DNA of 64,000 bases, from positions 186,001 to 250,000 of the forward strand of contig NZ_JYGE01000007.1 in NCBI RefSeq assembly GCF_003012055.1, written 5' to 3'. This stretch comes from Peptostreptococcus russellii (lineage in GTDB: Bacteria > Bacillota > Clostridia > Peptostreptococcales > Peptostreptococcaceae). The translations under genes were made by a program, and so were the position numbers. Below, piece by piece: positions 8,343 to 17,614 of this stretch (its first letter is position 1; each line of letters opens with the position of its first letter). The notes under the pieces were generated by a model, which worked only from the letters and a program-made list of their open reading frames with translations, searched no databases and was not told the origin of the DNA.

Positions 8343-8374
8343 ATATACGCCACTTAAATTATAGTGGCGTATAT
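8343..8374 (+). promoter_or_regulatory. Intercistronic hairpin in ABC operon
   Basis: ATATACGCCACT (8343-8354) pairs perfectly with AGTGGCGTATAT (8363-8374). The exit is AAATTA, not a T tract, so mRNA 3'-end protection or partial attenuation is more likely than full termination. In binding-protein operons such hairpins commonly keep binding-protein mRNA more abundant. Confidence 0.65.
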
Positions 8375-8472
8375 AAATTAAGTTTATTAAATACTACAAA
8401 AATAATTATTAGTTAATAGTTATTCTTGCAGTATTTAATAGAAATTATAATATATAAGAAAGAGGAGATAAA

Positions 8473-9138
8473 ATGGGATATATAGGAGATTATTTTGGCT
8501 CTTACCTATCAGGTACGGGCGTAACAATATTGATATCTTTACTAGCTCTAGTAGCGGGCTTTATACTGGGATTAGTAATATGTATAGCAAAGATATCTAA
8601 TTCTAAGGTACTAAAAGTAATATCAGGAGTATATATAGAGATAGTTAGAGGAACACCTTTGCTAGTTCAGATAATGATTATAGCATATGCACTTCCTCAA
8701 GTAGGAGTTCAATTTCCAAGCATACTTGGTATGGGAACTGAATTTACAGGTGGTTTAGTCGCTCTTACATTGAATTCAGCTGCCTATATAGCAGAAATTA
8801 TGAGATCAGGAATACAGTCGATAAATAAGGGGCAGATGGAAGCAAGTCGTTCTTTAGGATTTAATTATTGGCAGGCGATGAGGTTTATAATAGTACCTCA
8901 GGCTGTAAAAAATATACTTCCAGCACTTGGAAATGAGTTTGTAACTTTGGTTAAAGAGTCTGCAATCGTATCATTTGTAGGAATAGCAGACATTATGTTT
9001 GTTGCAAATACAGTGAAAAATTCTACATATAAAGCTTTCGGGCCATATTTATTTGCAGCTTTGATATACTTTATAATAACATTTACTTTGTCTAAGGCAA
9101 TTGCTTTACTAGAAAAGAAAATGACAGTAGATAAATAA
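8473..9138 (+). CDS. Amino-acid ABC transporter permease
   Basis: 221-residue HisM/GlnP-type inner-membrane permease. About five membrane spans are visible. The cytoplasmic EAA loop reads EASRSLGFNYWQAMRFIIVPQA near residues 120-140 and docks the ATPase. The N-terminal GSYLSGTGVTILISLLAL segment is typical of the polar amino-acid permease family. Only one permease is encoded, so it should work as a homodimer. It is preceded by AGAGGAG and followed 27 bases later by the ATPase gene, in the operon started by the T-box leader. Confidence 0.92.
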   Translation: MGYIGDYFGSYLSGTGVTILISLLALVAGFILGLVICIAKISNSKVLKVISGVYIEIVRGTPLLVQIMIIAYALPQVGVQFPSILGMGTEFTGGLVALTLNSAAYIAEIMRSGIQSINKGQMEASRSLGFNYWQAMRFIIVPQAVKNILPALGNEFVTLVKESAIVSFVGIADIMFVANTVKNSTYKAFGPYLFAALIYFIITFTLSKAIALLEKKMTVDK

Positions 9139-9165
9139 AAGTAGAAGTTGATAAAGGAGAATAAA

Positions 9166-9906
9166 ATGAGTGAAAATAATACACTATTGGAAATAAAGAA
9201 TCTACATAAATCATTTGGAAATTTAGATGTAATAAAAGGTGTAGATTTAGAGATAGATAAGGGAGATATACTAGTAATTGTAGGACCTTCTGGCTCTGGA
9301 AAAAGTACTGTGCTAAGATGTATGAATTTATTAGAGACACCTACATCTGGAGATATTATATTTGAAGGCAAAAGTATACTAGATAATAAAAAAGAAATAG
9401 ATAAGGTAAGAGAAAAAATAGGTATGGTATTTCAAAGTTTCAACCTATTTCCAAATAAAACTATAATAGATAATATAATTTTAGCACCTATGAAGGTAAA
9501 GGGAAAAAGCAAGGAAGATGCTATGAAAAAGGCTGAGGAATTATTAAATAGAGTTGGCTTAATAGATAAGAAAGATGCATATCCTACACAGCTTTCAGGA
9601 GGGCAGCAGCAACGTATAGCTATTGCTAGAGCCTTAGCTATGGAACCTGATGTGATGTTGTTTGATGAGCCTACATCAGCTCTTGACCCAGAAATGGTCA
9701 ATGAGGTATTGGATGTAATAAAAGAACTTGCAAAAGAAGGTATGACTATGGCAATTGTAACTCACGAGATGGGATTTGCAAAAGAAGTGGCAGATAGAGT
9801 TATATTTATAGACGAGGGTAAAATAGTAGAAGATGGAACGCCAGATGATGTATTTAATCACTCTAAGAGTGATAGAGCGAGGGACTTCTTTAAAAAAATA
9901 TTATAA
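9166..9906 (+). CDS. Amino-acid ABC transporter ATP-binding protein
   Basis: 246-residue ATPase of the HisP/GlnQ type that powers the importer. Walker [11 protein letters not shown]-loop FQSFNLFP, signature LSGGQQQR, Walker [13 protein letters not shown] and H-loop VTHEM are all intact. The start is the ATG at 9166 behind AAAGGAG at six bases; a TTG at 9148 overlaps that Shine-Dalgarno and is rejected. It is the last gene of the T-box operon and a terminator follows at 9916. Confidence 0.94.
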   Translation: MSENNTLLEIKNLHKSFGNLDVIKGVDLEIDKGDILVIVGPSGSGKSTVLRCMNLLETPTSGDIIFEGKSILDNKKEIDKVREKIGMVFQSFNLFPNKTIIDNIILAPMKVKGKSKEDAMKKAEELLNRVGLIDKKDAYPTQLSGGQQQRIAIARALAMEPDVMLFDEPTSALDPEMVNEVLDVIKELAKEGMTMAIVTHEMGFAKEVADRVIFIDEGKIVEDGTPDDVFNHSKSDRARDFFKKIL

Positions 9907-9915
9907 ATTTAATGC

Positions 9916-9959
9916 AAAAACAGCCGACTGTCATTATGACTTATAGTCGGTTGTTTTTC
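9916..9959 (+). terminator. Terminator of the amino-acid ABC operon
   Basis: AAAAACAGCCGACT and AGTCGGTTGTTTTT form a stem (one G-U pair) ending in a T tract, ten bases after the ATPase stop. Confidence 0.85.
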
Positions 9960-10021
9960 TTTTTATATCTATATATATTTATAAAATTAAATTGGGTGTT
10001 TCTAATTTATATAAAATCGTA

Positions 10022-10145
10022 TATAATAGTGGTAGTTGACTTTTTTTGGGAAGGGAATAGAAGTGTTTTAATTAGAGGGATACACTCAGATAGATAAGTT
10101 TCCAAATAAACTATACCGCCAATGTCACTATTTATTTGTGACTTA
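10022..10145 (+). promoter_or_regulatory. Candidate structured leader of the 10183 gene
   Basis: A TATAAT box (10022-10027) is followed by sequence that can fold over long range. GTGGTAGTT (from 10029) faces AACTATACCGC (from 10108), and GGGAA (from 10048) faces TTTCC (from 10099). Inside, AGTGT and ACACT form a hairpin arm. A GTCAC/GTGAC hairpin followed by TTATTTTTATT lies at 10125-10145. It does not match a riboswitch class I recognise. Confidence 0.35.
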
Positions 10146-10182
10146 TTTTTATTATTAAGAAAGGGAGAACTACTTATATAAT

Positions 10183-10788
10183 ATGAAAAGATTTTATCCA
10201 TTAATAAAATTTGTAGTCTTTCTGACGGTACTTATATTTGCATTTGTAAAGATAGATCCATTTTCTAGGCTTGAAAATGATCCAGTAGATATTTTGAATC
10301 AGGATAATTTAGCTAAGAATGTTGATATTGATACAATATCACCTAGCTCAATTAAATATTCAGAGCATCTAAAGGATAAGCATGGCTCAGTAAATAGGAT
10401 TGTATTCAATGAAGAAAAAGGAATACTAAGAATAGTGTATTATAGTACTTCTCATACAGAAGGACAGACAGAACTTAGGAATTTTGCCTACCAAAGTTCG
10501 GATATTTTAGAAAATTTAAGAAAAAACCCTAAAATTGATTCAATTGAATTTAGTCAAGAAATCAGTATGGGAGATGGCAAGACTGTTGAAAATGCTATAT
10601 ATGCATATTTTGATAGGTCAAATTTTGATAGTATTAACTATTTAAAGTGGAAGGAAGATATAAGAGAAAAAGATAATTTTATGTTGTTTTTTAATAAATC
10701 AAATAAATATATGGTAGATAGTGATTTGATTAGAGATTTGAAAGAAGATGCAGTTAAGATTATGGATTACAAAAACATGATGAAGTAA
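10183..10788 (+). CDS. Membrane-anchored protein of unknown function
   Basis: 201 residues; no family recognised. One hydrophobic segment at residues 6-22 is followed by a polar body, so the protein is probably a signal-anchored or secreted protein with its bulk outside the cell. The lipobox cysteine is absent. The body is rich in charged residues and shows no repeats or catalytic motif that I can identify. An AAGGGAGAA Shine-Dalgarno supports the ATG. It appears to be a single-gene unit with its own leader and a hairpin after the stop. Confidence 0.65.
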   Translation: MKRFYPLIKFVVFLTVLIFAFVKIDPFSRLENDPVDILNQDNLAKNVDIDTISPSSIKYSEHLKDKHGSVNRIVFNEEKGILRIVYYSTSHTEGQTELRNFAYQSSDILENLRKNPKIDSIEFSQEISMGDGKTVENAIYAYFDRSNFDSINYLKWKEDIREKDNFMLFFNKSNKYMVDSDLIRDLKEDAVKIMDYKNMMK

Positions 10789-10807
10789 ATTAAATAAATT
10801 TATAAAT

Positions 10808-10840
10808 ACATCTATCAGAATTATTCTGATAGATGTGTCT
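10808..10840 (+). terminator. Hairpin terminator before the AEC carrier
   Basis: ACATCTATCAGAA (10808-10820), loop TTA, TTCTGATAGATGT (10824-10836), followed by GTCTTGTTGT. The T tract is broken, so termination may be partial. Confidence 0.65.
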
Positions 10841-10882
10841 TGTTGTGTATACATTAGACAAAAAAGATAAGAGGTGTTGGTT

Positions 10883-11914
10883 TTGGAAAATTTTATGTTT
10901 GCATTAAATGCAACCATGCCAGTTTTTTTAATTATTGTTTTAGGAAAGTTTTTAATAAAAAGGGGTATTATAACAGAAAAATGGACGAAGGTTACTGATA
11001 AATTTGCTTTTAGAGTAGCTCTTCCTATCACTTTATTTTTAGATATAGCAGATATGCATATGGATCCTAGAAGCAATTTGAAATTGGTAATATTTTGTAT
11101 GTTAGTGACTACTATTATGTTCTTTTTAACTTGGTTACTGTCATATATATTTTTAAAGGATAAGACTATGGTCGGTTCATTTACTCAAGGGTCTGTTAGA
11201 GGAAGTGCAGCCATACTAGGCATTCCTTTTGCAATGAATGTGTATGGAAGAGTTGGTATGGTTCCTTTGATGATTTTGGCGGTGGTTCCACTCTTCAATG
11301 CATATTCTGTAATTATATTAGCTATTTCTTCAAACTTTAGAAATAAGAAAAAAGACATTAAAGAAGTAAGTGATAGAGATGATTTAGAAGACAATAAATT
11401 GAGTGTTTTAGATAAAGAGGAAGATGAGAAGGCTATAAAGTTGAGTTTTGGAAAAGTATTAAAATCTATTGTAAAAAATCCTTTGATAATTGGTATAGCA
11501 CTAGGGTTTCCATTTTGTATTTTTAAAATAAAGATACCATTTATAATTCACCAATCTCTCTGTCGTGTAGGTGACACAGCAACGGCATTGATGTTAATAT
11601 CTATAGGAGCGGGCTTTGAGATTAAAGATTTAACAGCTAAATTTAAGCATTCTTTTATTTCGACATCTATTAAGCTAGTAATACTTCCCTTGATATTTAT
11701 GCCAATAGCAGTATCTATGGGATTTAGAAATGATTCCTTACTTGCAATACTTATTATGCTTGCCTCACCAGCTGCTATATCTGCTTACGTAATGTCTAAG
11801 AGTATGAATAATGATTATGTTTTGATGTCAAATACAATAGTAATGACAACTTTATTCTCGGCGGTTACATTTACATTTTGGGTATTTGGACTAAAGTGTA
11901 TGAATTTAATTTAG
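10883..11914 (+). CDS. Auxin efflux carrier (AEC) family transporter
   Basis: About 343 residues with roughly ten hydrophobic segments. The family pattern is visible as PVFLIIVLGKFLIKRGII near the N-terminus, FRVALPITLFLDIA, GSVRGSAAILGIPFA-like text around residue 110, and ALMLISIGAGF in the second half. AEC proteins carry organic acids such as malate and are related to bile-acid symporters; the substrate here is unknown. A polar loop of about 45 residues (near 160-205) separates two halves. The start is uncertain. AGAGGTG overlaps the GTG at 10874, so the TTG at 10883, six bases past the Shine-Dalgarno, is preferred; the ATG at 10895 is the other option. Terminators bound the gene on both sides. 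Confidence 0.85.
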   Translation: MENFMFALNATMPVFLIIVLGKFLIKRGIITEKWTKVTDKFAFRVALPITLFLDIADMHMDPRSNLKLVIFCMLVTTIMFFLTWLLSYIFLKDKTMVGSFTQGSVRGSAAILGIPFAMNVYGRVGMVPLMILAVVPLFNAYSVIILAISSNFRNKKKDIKEVSDRDDLEDNKLSVLDKEEDEKAIKLSFGKVLKSIVKNPLIIGIALGFPFCIFKIKIPFIIHQSLCRVGDTATALMLISIGAGFEIKDLTAKFKHSFISTSIKLVILPLIFMPIAVSMGFRNDSLLAILIMLASPAAISAYVMSKSMNNDYVLMSNTIVMTTLFSAVTFTFWVFGLKCMNLI

Positions 11915-11959
11915 CTTAAGAGAAAGAAAAAATAGATTTAACTTATTTGAGTTTAGGTC

Positions 11960-12009
11960 AAATAAATATGGTGCTATTAGAAAAAGTCTAGTGGCACCAT
12001 ATTTATTTT
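11960..12009 (+). terminator. Terminator after the AEC carrier
   Basis: AAATAAATATGGTGC (11960-11974) pairs perfectly with GCACCATATTTATTT (11994-12008) over a 19-base loop. Confidence 0.8.
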
Positions 12010-12122
12010 ATAAAAATTGATAGATAAAAATTGATAGATAAAAATGAAAATATAATTCTATTAAAATATTTAATACTTGGAATATCTGTGGTATAATAAA
12101 GTTTTGTAAAGGGGTTGATCTG

Positions 12123-13283
12123 ATGAAGGTCTATTTAGACAATAGTGCAACTACAAAGCCATATAAGGAAGTTGTAGAAGAAATGATAATTTCATTGACA
12201 GATGATTTTTCTAATCCTTCTGCTGCGTATAGAGATGGATTTGAGATAGAGAAAAAAATAAAACAAATAAGAAAAAATATAGCCAGAACTCTTGGCGTTG
12301 AAGATAAATCTATAATATTTAACTCTGGAGGCACTGAAAGCAATAATTCAATAATTAGAAGCGTTGCCTCACTCAATAAAAAGAGAAAAAATCATATTAT
12401 CACTACTGCAATTGAACACCCTGCAGTATTAAACACAGTAAAAAGTCTGGAAGATGATGGATTTGATATAACTGTTTTAGATGTAGATAGTAAGGGATAT
12501 ATAAATATAGAAGAACTAGAAGCTGCTATTACAGAAAAAACTTCTTTGGTCAGTGTAATGTTTGTAAACAATGAAATAGGTTGCATTGAGCCAATAAAGG
12601 AAATAGGAGAACTATTGAAAAAACAAAATCATAAAATATTTTTTCATGTAGATGCTGTTCAGGCTTACGGGAAAGTAGACTTTAAATTAAGCGATATGAA
12701 TATTGATTTTATGAGTGTTAGTGGGCATAAGATCCACGGACCAAAGGGAATAGGCTTTATGTATATAAAAGATACCAGCAAATTCAAGCCACTTTTAGAA
12801 GGTGGTGGACAGGAGTTTAACCTTAGATCAGGAACAGAAAATGTTCCAGGGATATATGGAATTGGAAAAGCTGTAGAGATAGTATTTTCAAATCTAGAAG
12901 AAAATATATCATATATAAACAATTTGAAGAATTATTTATGGGAAAAGCTATCAGAAAATATAGATGACATAAAGTTAAATTCGGATTTAGAAAAAGGAGT
13001 ATGTCATATACTAAATGTATCTTTTGCTGATGTAAAGGGAGAAGTTCTTCTTCACTATTTAGAAGGAGATAATATATCAGTATCTACTGGTTCAGCTTGC
13101 TCTGCTAAGAAAAAAGGAAGTCACGTTTTAAATGCAATTGCTTTGAGTCCAAATGAAATAGAAGGTGCTGTGAGATTTAGTCTTTGTGATATGAATACAA
13201 AGGAAGAAATAGACTACACTGTAGAAAAAATAAAGTCTCATGTGGAAATGATTAGACTTTTATCTAAAAGAAAAAGAAGATAG
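12123..13283 (+). CDS. Cysteine desulfurase, ThiI partner (NifZ/NifS type)
   Basis: 386-residue PLP enzyme of aminotransferase class V. It takes sulfur from cysteine as a persulfide and gives alanine. The PLP lysine sits in SGHKIHGPKG, the substrate loop has the ATTK start, and the persulfide cysteine is in STGSACSAKKKG. It is followed 51 bases later by thiI, the arrangement seen in many Firmicutes where a dedicated desulfurase (NifZ) feeds ThiI for 4-thiouridine in tRNA. No iscU or sufU is adjacent, which supports that role over Fe-S assembly. A GGGGTTG Shine-Dalgarno and an extended -10 (TGGTATAAT, about 12090) lie upstream. Confidence 0.92.
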   Translation: MKVYLDNSATTKPYKEVVEEMIISLTDDFSNPSAAYRDGFEIEKKIKQIRKNIARTLGVEDKSIIFNSGGTESNNSIIRSVASLNKKRKNHIITTAIEHPAVLNTVKSLEDDGFDITVLDVDSKGYINIEELEAAITEKTSLVSVMFVNNEIGCIEPIKEIGELLKKQNHKIFFHVDAVQAYGKVDFKLSDMNIDFMSVSGHKIHGPKGIGFMYIKDTSKFKPLLEGGGQEFNLRSGTENVPGIYGIGKAVEIVFSNLEENISYINNLKNYLWEKLSENIDDIKLNSDLEKGVCHILNVSFADVKGEVLLHYLEGDNISVSTGSACSAKKKGSHVLNAIALSPNEIEGAVRFSLCDMNTKEEIDYTVEKIKSHVEMIRLLSKRKRR

Positions 13284-13334
13284 TAGCTCAAAACAGAGCA
13301 TAAATTAAAGGGTAGAATTGAAAGGGAATGAGAA

Positions 13335-14513
13335 ATGTACAATATACTAATAGCTAAGTATGGTGAAATAGGAGTAAAGGGAAAGAATAGATATATATTT
13401 GAAAATAAACTTATAAGAAATATTAGAAATATGCTAAAATCAATTGGTAAATTCAATGTTTATAAGGAATACGGAAGAATATATATAGACGTAGATGATA
13501 GCAATTATGAAGAGGTAATGAATGAAGTAAGAAAGGTATTTGGTGTAGTTGGAGTTTGTCCTGCTATGAAGAGAGAAAAAGATTACCAAGTATTGAAAGA
13601 TACTGCACTTTTGATGCTTGAGGAAAAAGTGAAAAATGGAGCAAAGACTTTTAAGATACAGTCAAAAAGAGGAGACAAGAGCTTCCCAATGACTTCACAA
13701 GAGATGAGTATAGATATAGGTGGTTATGTACTTACAACTTTAAATAACCCTGATGTAAGTGTAGATGTTAGAAATCCAGAAGTCAAGATAACTTGTGAAT
13801 ATAGAAATGAACATACATTGGTATATGCAGATTCAGTAGAGGGTTATGGTGGCTTGCCTATTGGAACAAATGGAAAAGCAATGACTCTTTTATCTGGTGG
13901 AATAGACAGTCCAGTTGCATCTTGGTTAGTTGCCAAAAGAGGTGTAGATATAGAGGCTGTACATTTTCATTCTTATCCTTTTACAAATGAAAGATCTCAG
14001 GAGAAGGTAAGAGAACTTGCAAAAATACTTTCTAAATATTGCGGTCCAATAAAATTACACATGGTAAATACTTTGAATATACAAAAGGCTATAGCAGAAA
14101 ATTGTAATGAAGAAGAAACAACAATATTATCTAGAAGATTTATGATGAGAATAGCCGAAAAGATAGGTCAGAGTAGATATTGTGATGCTATAATAACTGG
14201 AGAAAGTATAGGTCAGGTAGCATCTCAAACAATGCAGGGTCTAGTTTGTACAAATGCATCTGTATCTGTGCCTGTATTTAGACCTTTAATAGCAATGGAT
14301 AAGATAGATATCATAAAAATTGCAGAAGAAATAGGAACATATGAAACTTCAATAATACCTGAGGCAGATTGTTGCTCATTATTTTCTCCTAAAAAGCCAG
14401 TTACTAAGCCTAGGTTAGAAAAAATAGAAAAATCAGAAGAAAAGTTAGATGTAGAAGCCTTAATAGATTCAGCAATAGAAAAATCAGTTGTGGAAACTAT
14501 ATCATATGAATAA
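13335..14513 (+). CDS. thiI: tRNA 4-thiouridine synthetase ThiI
   Basis: 392 residues in the short, Firmicute form. An N-terminal ferredoxin-like/THUMP region ends about residue 165, and a PP-loop ATP pyrophosphatase follows with the motif [11 protein letters not shown]. The C-terminal rhodanese domain of enteric ThiI is absent. ThiI adenylates U8 of tRNA and accepts sulfur from the desulfurase encoded just upstream; a thiazole role is possible but no thi genes are near. A cysteine pair (ADCCSLF) near the end may serve in sulfur handling. GAAAGGGAATGAGAA precedes the ATG. A strong terminator follows the gene. Confidence 0.93.
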   Translation: MYNILIAKYGEIGVKGKNRYIFENKLIRNIRNMLKSIGKFNVYKEYGRIYIDVDDSNYEEVMNEVRKVFGVVGVCPAMKREKDYQVLKDTALLMLEEKVKNGAKTFKIQSKRGDKSFPMTSQEMSIDIGGYVLTTLNNPDVSVDVRNPEVKITCEYRNEHTLVYADSVEGYGGLPIGTNGKAMTLLSGGIDSPVASWLVAKRGVDIEAVHFHSYPFTNERSQEKVRELAKILSKYCGPIKLHMVNTLNIQKAIAENCNEEETTILSRRFMMRIAEKIGQSRYCDAIITGESIGQVASQTMQGLVCTNASVSVPVFRPLIAMDKIDIIKIAEEIGTYETSIIPEADCCSLFSPKKPVTKPRLEKIEKSEEKLDVEALIDSAIEKSVVETISYE

Positions 14514-14531
14514 ATTTATTTTAAATTAAGG

Positions 14532-14570
14532 ATTGTGCATTATAATTAAAGATTATAGTGCGCAATTTTA
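14532..14570 (+). terminator. Terminator of the desulfurase-thiI operon
   Basis: ATTGTGCATTATAAT and ATTATAGTGCGCAAT pair over a short loop, with TTTTAATAT after the stem. It sits between thiI and the patatin gene and covers the rejected GTG start at 14558. Confidence 0.75.
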
Positions 14571-14590
14571 ATATATATGGAGGTATTTGT

Positions 14591-15469
14591 ATGGAGTTAG
14601 AAAATAATGTTAAAAATACAGCCTTAATATTTGAGGGTGGAGGAATGAGAGGTGCATTTACAGCTGGTATAGTAAATACACTTTTAGAAAATGAGATATA
14701 TATTGATTATGTGGCAGGAATTTCAGCTGGTACTACTGCAACATTAAACTATCTATCTAGAGATAAAAAAAGAACATGGGACTCTTTTATAGAATTGGTT
14801 GATGATCCGAACTTTGGTGGTTGGAAATCTTTTTTTAGGGGAAATGGATTCTTTAATAGTGAATATATATATGAAGAAATTGGAAGACCTGGAGAATGGT
14901 TGGAGTTCGATTATGAAACTTTTTTAGCTAACCCAGCAAAGTATAGAATAGTAGCCTATGATGTTGAAGAAGATAGAGCAAGGAATTTTACAAATTCAGA
15001 TGTAAACTCTCTTGAAGATATAATGAAAATTGCTAGAGCATCTTCGTCTTTACCAATTTTGATGCCATCTACAATAATTGATGATAAAATATATTATGAT
15101 GGTGGACTTACTGGTGGAATAGCATTAGATATTGCTATAGAAGATGGTTTTGATAAATTCTTTATTGTTAGAACTCAAGAAAAAGATTATAGAAAAAAAG
15201 CGGTGAAACATCCGAAGTTTTATAGAAGACATTTTAAGGACTATCCTGGAGTTGCCGAAGCCCTTATAAATAGATCTCAAGTATATAATGAACAATGTGA
15301 CAAAATAGAAGAACTTGAAAAACAAGGCAAGGCATATGTAGTATATCCGGAAGAAATGAATATAACAAATAGAGAAACAAATAAAGAAAAATTAGCATCT
15401 ATATATAATCAAGGTTATGATATAGGGAATCGTGATATTGAGAAGTGGAAAGAGTTTTTATTTAAATAA
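14591..15469 (+). CDS. Patatin-like phospholipase family protein
   Basis: 292-residue serine hydrolase of the bacterial patatin group (E. coli YjjU-like). The oxyanion loop GGGMRGAF is near residue 18. The nucleophile elbow GISAG follows at about residue 45, and the catalytic aspartate lies in YDGGLTGG at about residue 160, giving the expected Ser-Asp dyad. The C-terminal third is helical and charged. It probably hydrolyses acyl lipids at the cytosolic side; no signal peptide is present. The ATG at 14591 follows TGGAGGT at a good distance. The longer frame from 14558 begins inside the preceding terminator stem and is rejected. A terminator follows, so it is monocistronic. Confidence 0.88.
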   Translation: MELENNVKNTALIFEGGGMRGAFTAGIVNTLLENEIYIDYVAGISAGTTATLNYLSRDKKRTWDSFIELVDDPNFGGWKSFFRGNGFFNSEYIYEEIGRPGEWLEFDYETFLANPAKYRIVAYDVEEDRARNFTNSDVNSLEDIMKIARASSSLPILMPSTIIDDKIYYDGGLTGGIALDIAIEDGFDKFFIVRTQEKDYRKKAVKHPKFYRRHFKDYPGVAEALINRSQVYNEQCDKIEELEKQGKAYVVYPEEMNITNRETNKEKLASIYNQGYDIGNRDIEKWKEFLFK

Positions 15470-15473
15470 GATT

Positions 15474-15519
15474 AAAAAGCATTTAGATCGATTAACAATC
15501 TAAGTGCTTTTTAATTTTA
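15474..15519 (+). terminator. Terminator after the patatin gene
   Basis: AAAAAGCATTTAGAT pairs with ATCTAAGTGCTTTTT (one G-U) over a nine-base loop and leads into AATTTT. Confidence 0.85.
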
Positions 15520-15740
15520 GTAGTTAGATTTAGGAGAATACTTTCTATAGATAGTATAAAATGATATATATCTAATATAAGTAATTTAAAATAAGTCGAA
15601 GGAATAAATATAATTTTCTGCTAAATGTAAAAAAATAATTTATAGAGTATATTAAAGTATTTTTAACATAATAAAAAGATTTTCTTGAAAATTTTTTTAT
15701 AGTGTTAAATAAAAGATTATAAAATCTTTAAAAAAATAGT

Positions 15741-15769
15741 TTGCAAAAAATGTATTTTGCAAGTATAAT
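15741..15769 (+). promoter_or_regulatory. Promoter of the DEAD-box helicase gene
   Basis: TTGCAA (15741-15746), 17-base spacer, TATAAT (15764-15769), 30 bases before the ATG. The rest of the 329-base gap (15470-15798) holds the upstream terminator and AT-rich sequence with nothing else recognised. Confidence 0.75.
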
Positions 15770-15798
15770 AAATAGGTATTGTAAAGGAAGGAAGTTTT

Positions 15799-17421
15799 AT
15801 GGAAATAAATAATTTTAATGAGTTAGAAATAAGAAAAGAAATAAAAATGGCGGTTGAGGATTTAGGTTACGAAAAACCATCTCCAATACAGGCAAGAGCG
15901 ATTCCTACTATGTTAGAAGGAAATGACGTTATCGGTCAGGCTCAGACAGGAACAGGAAAAACAGCAGCATTCAGTATTCCTATTCTTGAAAAAATTGATG
16001 TAAGTGATAAAAAAGTTCAGGCTATAATTTTATGCCCGACAAGAGAGTTGGCTATTCAGGTTTCAGAAGAAATCAAGAAGCTAAGTTCACATATGCGTGG
16101 ATTAAGAACTCTTCCAGTATATGGTGGACAGCCAATACAGAGACAGATTAAAGCTCTAAAGAGCGGGGTTCAGGTAGTAATAGGTACTCCAGGTAGAGTA
16201 ATAGACCATATAAATAGAAAGACATTAAAGTTGTCTAATATAAAAATGGTAGTATTAGATGAAGCAGATGAAATGTTGGATATGGGATTCAGAGAAGATA
16301 TAGAAACTATATTAACTAATGTTCCAGAAGAAAGACAAACTGCATTATTCTCAGCGACTATGCCAAAGTCAATCTTGGATTTAACTAAGAAGTATCAAAA
16401 TGATCCAGTTCATATCAAGGTAGTAAGAAAAGAGCTTACAGTTTCAAATATCAAACAATTCTATATAGAGACTAGAAATTCAAACAGATTAGAAGTTTTA
16501 ACAAGAGTAGTAGATGTGTATGATCCAAAGCTAACAGTTATATTTACAAACACAAAGAAGGGTGCAGATGAATTAGTATCAAACCTTCAGGCTAGAGGAT
16601 ACTCTGCAGACTCTCTTCACGGAGATATGAAGCAGGCACAAAGAGATATTGTAATGGAAAAGTTCAGAGCGTCAACTATAGATATACTTGTTGCTACAGA
16701 TGTTGCAGCTAGAGGTATTGATATTGATGATGTAGAATGTGTTATCAACTATGACCTACCTCAGGACGAAGAATATTATGTTCATAGAATAGGTAGAACA
16801 GGCAGAGCTGGTAGAGAAGGTATAGCATTTTCTTTTGCATTTGGAAGAGATATGAGAAGACTAAGAGATATTGAAAGATATACAAAGTCTAAGATAGAAA
16901 AGCATCCAATACCAACAGTAGCAGATGTAGAAGGTAAGAAGATTAGCCAATTCTTTGATTCTATAAAGGAAACTTTAGAAGAAGGAAAGATGACTAAGCA
17001 AGTACAGTGGGTGGAAGAATTTTGCGAAAAAGAAGAGTATTCTTTGGTAGAAATCTGTGCTGCAATCGTTAAAAATAGCATCGGCGATGAAGAAAAAATG
17101 GAAATAAAAGAAGAAAGATCTAGAGATAACAATAACAATGGTAGAAACAATAGAAGAAAAAACCGTAGTGCTGCAGATATGACTAGATTATTCTTAAATG
17201 TTGGTAGAAAACAAAAGGTTCAAGCTAAAGACATATTAGGTTCAATAGCTGGAGAAACTGGTGTCAAAGGTAGTCACATTGGAAATATAGATGTGTATGA
17301 TAAATATACATTTGTAGATGTTGATAAGGATATGGCCAAGACAATAATAACAAAGATGAAAAACAGAAAGATTAAGGGAAATAAACTTAATATTGAAAGA
17401 GCCAACAGAAAATCTAAGTAA
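15799..17421 (+). CDS. DEAD-box RNA helicase with DbpA-type RNA-binding domain
   Basis: 540 residues. The two RecA domains carry all SF2 motifs: Q-motif PSPIQARAIP, AQTGTGKT, PTRELA, TPGRV, DEAD (VLDEADEMLDMGF), SAT, VATDVAARGID and HRIGRTGRAG. A basic, asparagine-rich linker (about 440-460) leads to a C-terminal DbpA-type RRM (about 465-535). In E. coli DbpA this domain recognises hairpin 92 of 23S rRNA. The protein therefore probably remodels rRNA during 50S assembly or acts as a cold-shock RNA helicase. It has its own promoter at 15741 and terminator at 17459, and a GGAAGGAAG Shine-Dalgarno. Confidence 0.93.
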   Translation: MEINNFNELEIRKEIKMAVEDLGYEKPSPIQARAIPTMLEGNDVIGQAQTGTGKTAAFSIPILEKIDVSDKKVQAIILCPTRELAIQVSEEIKKLSSHMRGLRTLPVYGGQPIQRQIKALKSGVQVVIGTPGRVIDHINRKTLKLSNIKMVVLDEADEMLDMGFREDIETILTNVPEERQTALFSATMPKSILDLTKKYQNDPVHIKVVRKELTVSNIKQFYIETRNSNRLEVLTRVVDVYDPKLTVIFTNTKKGADELVSNLQARGYSADSLHGDMKQAQRDIVMEKFRASTIDILVATDVAARGIDIDDVECVINYDLPQDEEYYVHRIGRTGRAGREGIAFSFAFGRDMRRLRDIERYTKSKIEKHPIPTVADVEGKKISQFFDSIKETLEEGKMTKQVQWVEEFCEKEEYSLVEICAAIVKNSIGDEEKMEIKEERSRDNNNNGRNNRRKNRSAADMTRLFLNVGRKQKVQAKDILGSIAGETGVKGSHIGNIDVYDKYTFVDVDKDMAKTIITKMKNRKIKGNKLNIERANRKSK

Positions 17422-17458
17422 TAGCGTATATTTATAACTTAATAAATATAAATGAGAT

Positions 17459-17502
17459 GACAGCATAAAAAGGAGGAATTCTTTAATTGCTGTCTTTTTT
17501 TT
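17459..17502 (+). terminator. Terminator after the DEAD-box gene
   Basis: GACAGC (17459-17464) pairs with GCTGTC (17489-17494), an inner AAAG/CTTT pairing closes the loop, and eight T follow. Oddly, the loop contains AAGGAGG, a perfect Shine-Dalgarno string. Confidence 0.7.
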
Positions 17503-17573
17503 GCAAAAAATAAGAATTAATGTAAGATAGATATTAATAACTGGAAAAATAATGGAATTATAAAATTATAATA

Positions 17574-17606
17574 TAAAAAAAGACGACATAACATGTCGTC
17601 TTTTTA
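17574..17606 (-). terminator. Bidirectional terminator, PBP1 side
   Basis: AAAAAGACGACA and TGTCGTCTTTTT are perfect arms with A and T tracts on both sides, nine bases beyond the PBP1 stop. Confidence 0.88.
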
Positions 17607-17614
17607 TTTTGATT

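Noticed and set aside
9148-9165. Upstream TTG start of the ABC ATPase
   Set aside because: It overlaps the Shine-Dalgarno that serves the ATG at 9166; the same logic applies to the early starts at 4846, 20960, 28005, 49433, 51278 and 58110.
9912-10097. Plus-strand 61-residue hydrophobic frame
   Set aside because: It begins inside the ABC-operon terminator and has no Shine-Dalgarno.
10080-10120. PreQ1 or glycine riboswitch
   Set aside because: Short strings such as AAATAAACTA and ACCGCC look familiar, but the surrounding stems do not match either consensus.
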